Assembly (NCBI RefSeq): GCF_037893015.1
Contig: NC_133666.1
Location: 260,428,441 to 260,492,440 of the forward strand
Length of the DNA stretch: 64,000 nt
Source: Macrotis lagotis
Lineage: Eukaryota > Chordata > Mammalia > Peramelemorphia > Peramelidae
Direction of reading: 5' to 3'
Below the pieces are notes generated by a model. The model had not been told where the DNA came from and ran no database searches. It saw nothing but the letters and a program-made list of their open reading frames with translations. Below are positions 56,841 to 64,000 of the stretch, piece by piece (position 1 is the stretch's first letter; each line of letters begins with the position of its first letter). A program made the translations under genes and the position numbers.

Positions 56841-57239
56841 AAATGTATGAGTGTTCTTCCAAAGCACTCATCTGCCTATGAAATAGCTTTTTAAAAGAGT
56901 GAACAGGTGCTTATACTATGTCATATTTTTGTTTTACTTCTTGCTAGGTCTCTAGATGCATGTATGAATAGCAAATAAATATCTATTTCTGATCACATAG
57001 TTTTTATATGGGACTTGAATGATAGGACATTCACTGCTACATCCATATACTTTATGGGGACCCATTAAGCTGTAAAGACTTAAACTATTCCTGTGGATAC
57101 AAAATACCAAAGTTACAATTCGGTGAGGCACAAATGGATCCTCTTTGGACAAAATGACCATCAAGGGCCTTATAACTATACTCAGGCCTATCATTCTTAT
57201 AATTTCATGACTAAAGTCCAAAAAAAGCAAAAAGCTTCA

Positions 57240-57500
57240 CAGAATTACAGAATTACAGAATTTCAGAGTCAAATGTGACCTTAGTGACTATCTTGTCCAA
57301 TCCATACCCCCAAAAGAAGGCCAACTATGCCATATTTAATGGGTATTCTATTGTACGGAGGCCATAGTACCTTAATAGCTTGCACACTTGACTTCTAAAA
57401 GGACTCCCCCAAAACAATCCACCCCAGAATGATCATAGAACTCTCAGGGCTTCCATTGAGGCATTGCCAATGCCATTCCCTATTAGAGAATTCCTGACCT
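57240..57500 (+). repeat. CR1/L3-like LINE fragment
   Basis: ATTTCAGAGTCAAATGTGACC and TTAGTGACTATCTTGTCCAATC begin the CR1/L3-type consensus. The 3' limit is unclear. Confidence 0.5.
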
Positions 57501-57739
57501 CTACAACACAAGACCCCATAGGGAATGTGAGTAGATAAGTGTTCCCCTCCATTTGGAAGACAAAGAGACAGAATATAGGTGCGAGTTGAGGCGGGGAGGG
57601 TATCCTTTACAAGAAAATTGCATAGAGATTAGATAAGAGGAGTGCCTGGGGTCCTGCTAGAGAAATAATTATGTGAGGCTGAATCTAGTGTTTCTTCTTG
57701 CTTTTTACTCCCTCCTATCCCCAGTATAGGACATCAAAT

Positions 57740-58045
57740 CCTTTTCAAATTCCTTCTCTTATGCTTATTAGCTGTATGTCCTTGGGCAGATCACCTTACT
57801 TCCCTGTGCCTTGGTTTCCTCATTTGTAAAATGAATGTGTTGCAGGGCAGCTAGGTGGTATAGTGGATAGAGCACTGACCCTAGAGTCAGGGGGACCTGA
57901 GTTCAAATTTGACCTCAGACACCTCATAATTATCTAGCTGTGTGACCTTTGGCAAGTCACTTGACCCCACTGCCTTGCAAAAAAAATGAATGTGTTGGAT
58001 TAGATGGTTCCTTCTAGCTCTAGGTCAAGGTACTATGAGCTTGTC
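57740..58045 (+). repeat. MIR-family SINE split by a young SINE
   Basis: GCTTATTAGCTGTATGTCC, TTGGTTTCCTCATTTGTAAAATG to 57842. It resumes at 57998 with GATTAGATGGTTCC and CTAGCTCTAGG. Confidence 0.8.
57843..57982 (+). repeat. Poly(A) tRNA-derived SINE with TSD, nested in MIR
   Basis: It starts CAGGGCAGCTAGGTGGTATAG and ends GCCTTGC plus A. A perfect 15-bp TSD, AAAATGAATGTGTTG, is at 57828-57842 and 57983-57997. Confidence 0.95.
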
Positions 58046-58064
58046 CAATCATCTCATTCGATAA

Positions 58065-58197
58065 TTGAGGAAGATAAGACCCTGAAAAGTGACAGGAATT
58101 GCCCAAAGTCATGATGACAGTAGTAGTGGGATTCAAAGTCAGGGACTCTGATGCTAAATATAAGCCTTCTTTCACTGAACTACCCAAGTCTTTCAAC
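58065..58197 (-). repeat. MIR-family SINE
   Basis: GGAATTGCCCAAAGTCATGATG and GGGATTCAAAGTCAGGGAC, reverse order. Confidence 0.6.
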
Positions 58198-58480
58198 TTA
58201 TGGTTGAAAGGAGCTGACCAAGACGCTCAGTCATAAGCTGCCATTAATTTCTCATCAGCCCACTCATATGGTCTACCAACAACAAAAGGGAATGCATAAA
58301 TTGGGTATGGGTTGGACTAGATACATCCTAAATCCCTGAAATCCTTGGATTCTGAAAAGCAGGGAAAATCTTATATTTATCCCTGGAAAAAATGTGAAAA
58401 GCAGATCTTTGAAGGTCCCAGCTTTATATTTATTACCAAGCCACCTTATCTTACACAATATCCTTACACCTTAACTAGGA

Positions 58481-58747
58481 AGCTTGATGGCATAGCAGAT
58501 AAAATCCTTGAGCCTGGAATCAGGAAGACCTGAGGTCAAAGTTGGCCCCAGATACTTACTAACTGGGTGACTCTGAGCAAAACATTTTAACTTCTCTCTG
58601 CCTCAGTTTCCTTAACTGAAAAATGAGAGTGATGATATCACCTACCTCCCAGGACTGTCCTGAAGATCAAATGAGATAATATTTGTGAAATACTTCACAT
58701 AGTGCTTAGAACATAGTAGATGACTAAATAAATATTTTCCCTCTTCT
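58481..58747 (+). repeat. MIR/THER-type SINE, full length
   Basis: AGCTTGATGGCATAGCAGAT, GAGCCTGGAATCAGGAAGACC, GCCTCAGTTTCCTTAACTG, GGACTGTCCTGAAGATCAAATG, TAGTGCTTAGAACATAGTAG and ATAAATATTTTCCC. All MIR parts are in order. Confidence 0.85.
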
Positions 58748-59061
58748 TTCCACCCAGAACCTACCATCTAGGACTCCCTAATATAAATTACACTGCCACA
58801 TCTTTTTTCTATGACCTGCTGTCAGCAAAACCTCTCCTGGGATCTAGGTCTCTCTCCACTAAGAAATTGTTCACATGTAAGTGACTTAAATTACCTCTCT
58901 CAGATAAGATAACACGGGCCTTTTGTAGTTGATGCCTTAATCCATAAGAGGAGTCCAATGATGAAAATTTCCAGTTCTGTGACTGACTGCTTGGGAAAGT
59001 CATTTTAAAAAGATAAAGCTCTCTGTGCCCCTATAACTACAGCATGCAATATAAAGAAAGA

Positions 59062-59264
59062 TAGGTGGCCCAGTGTTCAGGGCTTGAATTTAGGAAGACC
59101 TGAGTTCAAATCTAGCCTCAGACCCTGGGCAAGTCACTTAACCCTGTTTGCCTCAGTTTGATCATCTGTAAAATGAACTGAAGAGGGAAATGGCAAAACA
59201 CTCTAGTATTGTCAAGAAAACCCCAAATAGGATCATAAAGAGTTGCACAACAACTGAATAGGGT
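59062..59264 (+). repeat. MAR1-type CORE-SINE
   Basis: TAGGTGGCCCAGTGTTCAGG, CTGAGTTCAAATCTAGCCTC, TCAGTTTGATCATCTGTAAAATG, GGCAAAACACTCTAGTATTGTC, GGATCATAAAGAGTTGCAC. Confidence 0.85.
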
Positions 59265-59576
59265 CAGCCAAATTTGTGATTAAAGATCTCACTCTCTTGA
59301 AACATCTGCTTCTAGATCAGAAATGTATAATCTTTTGTGTGCTTGTATCCTGGATTCCTCTGTTCTGATCATCTAGTGAAACATGCCTAGAACTATGCTT
59401 TTAAATGCATAAAATGAAAGAAATACAATTTCAAAGGTAATCAATTATATTGAAGTCATTTTTCCCCCTCCCAAGTTCACATATCCCCTGAAATAATCTA
59501 TAGACTTCCTAAGAGTGTCTGGGCCTCAGGTTAAAATTCCTGCTCTGGAACTCTAGCAAGTATTAACACAGATGTC

Positions 59577-59790
59577 ATAGAATGGAAATAGCTCTAGACA
59601 ATGTCAAGAGACATGGATTCTAGATCTGCCACTTTCTACTAACTAGTCTGCGAACTGAAATGAATCAAGTATTTAATAAACTCTTACTGTGTACAAAGTA
59701 CTATACCAAGCCCTGGGAATATCAAGAGAGGTCAATTATACCTTGCCTTCAAGGAGCTCACATTTATTTGCAGGGAGTCAGCACATTTAG
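59577..59790 (+). repeat. MIR head then ancient long repeat 5' block
   Basis: 59580-59650 is a decayed MIR head. 59660-59775 (AAGTATTTAATAAACTCTTACTG, CTGGGAATATCAAGAGAG, CCTTCAAGGAGCTCACATTTA) is the 5' block of the ancient family. Confidence 0.55.
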
Positions 59791-59884
59791 AAGGTTTCAA
59801 GAGCGAGTTGAATGTAATTGTCCCATGGACCTTAGAATACAGCAGAAAGACCAATGGTAAAGGTCTCTTCTTTAATATTATTTC

Positions 59885-59985
59885 CATTGAATTGAGGAAA
59901 TGCCCATCAGTTGGGAAATGGCTAAACAAATTGTGGTATGTGATTGAAATTACATACTATTCTGTTATAAGACATGTTGCCTCTG
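59885..59985 (+). repeat. L1 ORF2 C-terminal fragment
   Basis: One frame reads MPISWEMAKQIVVCD, the segment before the MEYY motif in L1 ORF2. The plus-strand frames at 59808 and 59660 are not genes. Confidence 0.6.
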
Positions 59986-60267
59986 AGATATAGAGATAGA
60001 AGATAAAAGATCTAAGACCGCTGAAAAAATGGAAGAATTTGAGAGCTCCCTTTGGGATTTTTTAAAACTGCTCAAGATTTTATTATGAAATATAGGAAGT
60101 AAAGAGGTTTAAAAAACTTTTCCTCCCAAAGGGTCAACAAGCATTTTAGGACAGGGTGAATAACAAAAGGCTAGGTTTGGTTGCTTGGTAAACAGAGTCA
60201 GAGACAGAGAAGGAGATAAAGAGAGGCAGAGATAAAGATAGTCAGAGAAAGCTGACTAGGTGAGAAA

Positions 60268-60280
60268 GAGGGAGGGAGGG

Positions 60281-60331
<51 letters not shown>
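60268..60331 (+). repeat. (AG)n microsatellite
   Basis: (GGGA)n runs into (AG)23 at 60285-60330. Confidence 0.95.
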
Positions 60332-60333
<2 letters not shown>

Positions 60334-60474
60334 GAGAGAAAGTGTGAGCACAGGCAACCATGAGGTGAGACTTGGCTTAGTCTGGCCACATGGCATGGGG
60401 GAGGCCCCTAGTGTTCTGCATGGCCTAAGAATGAGCATGAGAAAAACCAGTCCTGTTGGATGATAGTTAGAATC

Positions 60475-60778
60475 AAAAAAGCAGAAAGAAGAAAGAAGAA
60501 GAAAGAAGAAAGAAGAACAAGAACAAGAAAGGAGAAGATAGAATAAGAAGAAGAGGAAGAAGAAGAAGAGGATGAAGAAGAAGAAGGGAGAAGAAAGAAG
60601 GGAGAAGAAAGAAGAAGGAGAAGAAAGAAGAAGAGGAAGAAAGGAGAAGAAGAAGAAGAAGAAGAAGAAGAAGGGAGAAGAAAGGAGGAGAAGAAGAAGG
60701 GAGAAGAAAGAAGAAGAAGAAAGGAGAGGAGGAGAAGAAAAAGGGAGGAAAAAAGAAGTAGAAGAACAAGAACAAGAA
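60475..60778 (+). repeat. Long (GAA)n/(AGAAGG)n purine tract
   Basis: About 300 bases are almost entirely purine on the plus strand, mostly GAA with GGA, GAAA and ACAAG variants. Pure GAA runs include 60650-60674. Open frames of 129 codons (minus) and 78 codons (plus) over it are Ser/Leu/Phe or Lys/Glu artefacts. Confidence 0.97.
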
Positions 60779-60795
60779 GCAAAAAGCAGCAGTGC

Positions 60796-60957
60796 ACGGG
60801 GTGGCTAGGTGGTGTAGTGGATAAAGCACTGGCCCTGGAGAGTCAGGAGTACCTGGGTTCAAATCCGGTCTCAGACACTTAATAATTACCTAGCTGTGTG
60901 GCCTTGGGCAAGCCACTTAACCCCGTTTGCCTTACCAAAAAAACCTAAAAAAAAAAA
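60796..60957 (+). repeat. Poly(A) tRNA-derived SINE with TSD
   Basis: It starts ACGGGGTGGCTAGGTGGTG, includes GGGTTCAAATCCGGTCTCAG, and ends GCCTTACC, AACCT and A17. Flanks AAAAAGCAGCAGTGC (60781-60795) and AAAAAGCAGCAGCGC (60958-60972) are a 15-bp TSD with one mismatch. It sits at the 3' edge of the purine tract. Confidence 0.93.
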
Positions 60958-61309
60958 AAAAAGCAGCAGCGCTTCCTGTTAAATATCCTTCTGTAATAGT
61001 TTGGACAAGGGGTGGCTCTTAGAGAGCAGTCTTGCACCTTCAGCCTGGTATCTTCCAATGGCAATCCATGTACTTGGTCCTTTCTGTCCCAAGGTGCACA
61101 ACCCCCAAGTTCAACATGTTATTTCCTGTCCTACCAGCATCTATGGCCAAGGTTAGGTGAAGGGGAAAATGGGAGACAGGATACAAACAACAGGGGTCAA
61201 TTTACATCTCAGGAGCAAACAGCCTTCCACAATTAACAAGATTTTAACAGCATAGAAAACTACAGAATTTGTTTCTGCTACCTTCATAATTCTCTCATAA
61301 TTCTCTGCA

Positions 61310-61772
61310 TCAAAATGATGAGCCTGAGACTCTCAATACAAACTTGCAATGGGAAACGTACTATATACAAAGTAACATCAATGCTGTAGGATGATCAACT
61401 GTGAAGGACTTACCTTTTTTCCACAATATTGTGACCCAAGAGAACACCGAAGGACTTATGATAAAGAAGACTATCCATCCCAAAAAAACAGAGCTGATGG
61501 TGGCAGAATACAGATTGAAGTGTACCTTTTTTTTTTAGTTTTATTTTTCTTGTGGTTTCATTTTTTGGGGGGTGAGGTTATGTTTACTTTTACATTACTA
61601 TTGTAATGTTTTTCATGGCTACACATTTTTAAACTATATCAAATAACTTGCTTTCTTGATGAAGGGGATTGGGATGGGAAGAAGGGAGAGAATTCGGAAA
61701 TTCAAGGCTTTGAATGTTGAAACTTGTTTTTGCATGTAATTAGGGAAAAATAAAATAATTTTTAAAAATATC
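61310..61772 (+). repeat. L1 3' end
   Basis: TACTATATACAAAGTAACATC, AACTGTGAAGGACTTACC, GATAAAGAAGACTATCCATCC, ACAGATTGAAGTGTACC, T-rich, then GAAACTTGTTTTTGCATGTAA and AAAAATAAAATAA as the 3' terminus. It is 5'-truncated and aligns in order with 54376-54760. Confidence 0.75.
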
Positions 61773-61774
61773 AT

Positions 61775-62489
61775 TTTCACTAGCAACCTCAGATCAGTTT
61801 CTAATGTTGAATCATTTAGCAGCACCAAGGACATTGGTGGCAAGAATTTCCTTTTTTGAGTTTTAAGCAGCTGTAGATCTAGCACCTGCAGGAGCAGTCA
61901 CCAAGCAGCCATTCCACAGTGGTTGCTGCCCAGTATGGCAGCAGAAGGTGCTGTGTTGAAAGTGTTGCTATTATCAAAGTTCTTGGATCATTTCCTGGGC
62001 TGTGCCCATCAGGGTCTAAGAGGAAGTGGTGGTGATAGTTCAATTTGCTTGGCACATGTTACCTCCTTAGGTCACTTTGCTAGCCTGGCTTGCCTTCTCT
62101 GTGTGCAAGAATTGATTGGCAATTGGGGGTGGGGGCTAACTGGTCCTAGGTTCAGTAAAAGGGGGGAGTGTTTCAATTCCTAGGCTGTTTGTGCACTGAC
62201 AGTTGACAGGAAGTTGCTGTTAGTAATGATGAGAAAGGTGGATCCTATCTTCACAATGATTACCCCTCAATGAATGCTGAATTTGTAACATATTTGGTAT
62301 TTGGGGGAATATTCCCAAGGCTCTTGGATTCAGGGTCCTGTCTTTATCAGATTATGAGAGGAGATGATGGTCAAGGTGTTGGTGATGGTGGTATAATGGT
62401 AGTATAATGATGCCTCCCACTTCCCCCTCAGGGTTCCCTGCTAGGTTAGGCTAGGCTATAGCTAGTCTAGCCTGCCTGCCCTATGAGTG
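61775..62489. other. Unclassified intergenic DNA
   Basis: The 86-codon frame at 61923-62183 has no recognisable domain. No repeat recognised. Confidence 0.35.
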
Positions 62490-62602
62490 ATCAAATCATT
62501 CATCTCTCTATGCCTCCCTCAGTTTCCTCCTCTATAAAATGAATGGCTTAGACTGAGTGACCTCTGAACCTCTTCTAGATATAGTCTTTTTAATGGTTCT
62601 GA
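62490..62602 (+). repeat. MIR-family 3' half
   Basis: TCTCTATGCCTCCCTCAGTTTCC, TCCTCTATAAAATGAATGG and GTGACCTCTGAACCTCTTC. Confidence 0.65.
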
Positions 62603-64000
62603 GCCTTTGTGTTGGTCCCATGAGTCATCACCCTAAAAAACGAGGTCTATTATTTTCAATAAGCAGAAAAAAGTGCTAGGGCAGGGAACAGAAAAGGGCA
62701 TTTTTAAAAAAAAGGTGTCTGCTTGCAAGAGAGAAATGGGAAAAGGCCAGGACTGTTCCTTACTCTCAGCTGCCATTCCTTACTCTCACCTGCCATTCCT
62801 TATTGCTTACATTTTTAAACACTTCCCTGCTCAAGTCAAACTAATTTTCTATTGAATTATCGAACATGGCTGGGCCACCGCAGTGCATGCAGTGTTAACT
62901 TGCTTTAGTTAAAGGTATTGAATATTGTCATGCCTTGCCCTAGCTCTTGTTCATTGTTCATTGTGAATGTTTGCTTATGATTTCAATGCTTGAAATAGTA
63001 GCTGCTATCTTTTCCCTCCCTGTTCTCTATGCTTATGCCTTAGTCATAAGGAAAAGATTGATGGCCTAAGCATAAGCTCTTTAATTTTGTTAATGAAAAT
63101 TATTAATTAAAAAAATGAATAAGAAAATAAATCCCAGTTGGAGAAATGCATTAATGGTGCTTCATATACTCCTAGAAAAATGCAAATAAGGATTTTCCCT
63201 TACCCTAATTAGTAGACATATAAATTCAAGCTTCATTTTTCACTGGAGCCAGCCCTTTTCATGATTGGAGAGAGATATTGACTCACTTGTGTTAAAGGTA
63301 AGTATGAAGTACATTAAAATCACCATTTTCCCTGTAATCAAGTTTAGCTCTGCAATAACTTTGGGCTATGACACTCCTTCAGAAATGCTGTCTGATCAAA
63401 ATTCTCTGTGCAGAAGCACCTTATGGAATTCTGCTGGGCTAGGAGAATTGCTGCTGGGACAGTCAAAATCAATTTGTTCCTGTGATTGACACTGAGGCCT
63501 ATATGTCAGCCATGCTCTCTAATACCATCTGTGCTCTGAATATGATCAATAGGTATCCGCTATCTGCCCAGGAAATGTGCTGTTTGATTACTTTTACATG
63601 GACGAGGATACAAAAAATAATGTCTTGAGATGGAGTTTCATAATGTGTATGGAGAAGTGAGCTCGATGAATTATTACAATATAGTTTGCACCGATCAACT
63701 TTTGAACTTTCATTGAACTTGTAGATTAAGAAGAGGCAGTTTTTTTCCAAGAAGAAAATTCACTCGACAACCAACAATTTTTCTTTCACATATTTAAGGG
63801 AGATGTTCGATCTGGTAAGGAAATAATAGTAATTTATGTCTCTGATAATTGAGAAGGATTATAGTTCTATACACAGAAAAAGCAACCAAGCCTGGGTCCC
63901 TCTGAGTCATAGACCCATTAAAGAAGAAGCTTCCACCTTAAAGCTGTTGAAATCTCAGGATATTGAGTCTGAGAGCTCTCAAAAAGAAAGCTAAAAGAGA
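62603..64000. other. Unique block, candidate conserved non-coding DNA
   Basis: No transposon is recognised across 1.4 kb. A short duplication occurs at 62757-62800 (CTTACTCTCA.CTGCCATTC twice). From 63230 the sequence has the balanced look of developmental enhancers (GTTTGATTACTTTTACATGG, GATGAATTATTACAATATAG). Frames up to 83 codons overlap on both strands without domains. Confidence 0.35.

Noticed and set aside
60408-60862. 129-codon and 78-codon frames over the purine tract
   Set aside because: Pure low-complexity Ser/Leu/Phe or Lys/Glu/Arg translations of (GAA)n.
61923-62183. 86-codon frame as a small gene or processed pseudogene
   Set aside because: No recognisable domain, no poly(A) tail or TSD, and no similarity that I can name.
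1-64000. CRISPR arrays, bacterial operons, ribosome binding sites, phage modules
   Set aside because: The repeat content is that of a marsupial nuclear genome. No regularly spaced repeats or prokaryotic gene organisation are present.
1-64000. tRNA genes suggested by B-box sequences (GGTTCAAATCC types)
   Set aside because: All such boxes found lie in the heads of tRNA-derived SINEs with SINE bodies and tails. None has a complete cloverleaf on its own.

Overview
The window is vertebrate nuclear DNA, almost certainly marsupial and probably an Australian (dasyurid-like) species. The evidence is the repeat content. There are many copies of a tRNA-derived SINE whose head reads GGCAGCTAGGTGGCGCAGTG, some ending in poly(A) with perfect target-site duplications (TSDs). 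There are also CORE-SINEs with a BovB/RTE-like tail (MAR1 type), degraded RTE-clade LINEs, L1 3' ends of marsupial type, L2 and CR1/L3-like LINE fragments, and long (CA)n, (TC)n and (GAA)n tracts. The dasyurid guess rests on remembered repeat style and is weak. Family names come from memory of consensus sequences, not from a database search.

I find no protein-coding gene, no exon I can defend and no tRNA or rRNA gene. All open frames are short (169 codons at most), and most lie in simple repeats, retroelement 5' UTRs or chance frames. The window looks like a gene desert or a large intron in which old repeats have been hit repeatedly by younger SINEs. Several stretches have no recognisable repeat and a mixed, non-degenerate composition: about 110-1190, 7240-7800, 12150-13730, 44090-44930, 49100-51110 and 62600-63990. 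These are the best candidates for conserved regulatory DNA, but that is inference because no alignment was available.

Layout: 1-7.2 kb is a GC-richer start followed by old SINEs, with one young SINE at 3951-4118. 7.2-12 kb holds a unique block, an RTE tail split by a SINE, and a MIR split by a young SINE. 12-14 kb is mostly unique. 14-24 kb has MIR-type SINEs and several copies of an ancient long repeat, with two young SINEs inserted almost end to end at 18240-18565. 24.5-26.7 kb is a minus-strand RTE LINE. 29.9-32.0 kb is a plus-strand RTE LINE. 31984-35214 is the most striking object: a 3.2 kb composite retroelement bounded by an 11-bp direct repeat. It carries two L1-type 5' UTRs, a stub of L1 ORF1 and three antisense SINE-like modules before an A-rich end, an organisation reminiscent of primate SVA. 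35.6-48.7 kb is CR1/L3, L2 and MIR debris with a SINE cluster at 42.8-43.8 kb. 49.1-51.1 kb is the clearest unique, GC-richer block and contains a 13-bp stem-loop. 51-63 kb is repeats again, including a purine tract of about 500 bp with a (GAA)n core at 60.27-60.78 kb. The last 1.4 kb is unique.

There is no gene network to describe. The biology visible here is retrotransposon history: RTE and L1 machinery mobilising their own copies and SINEs, with nested insertions that give a relative order of events.
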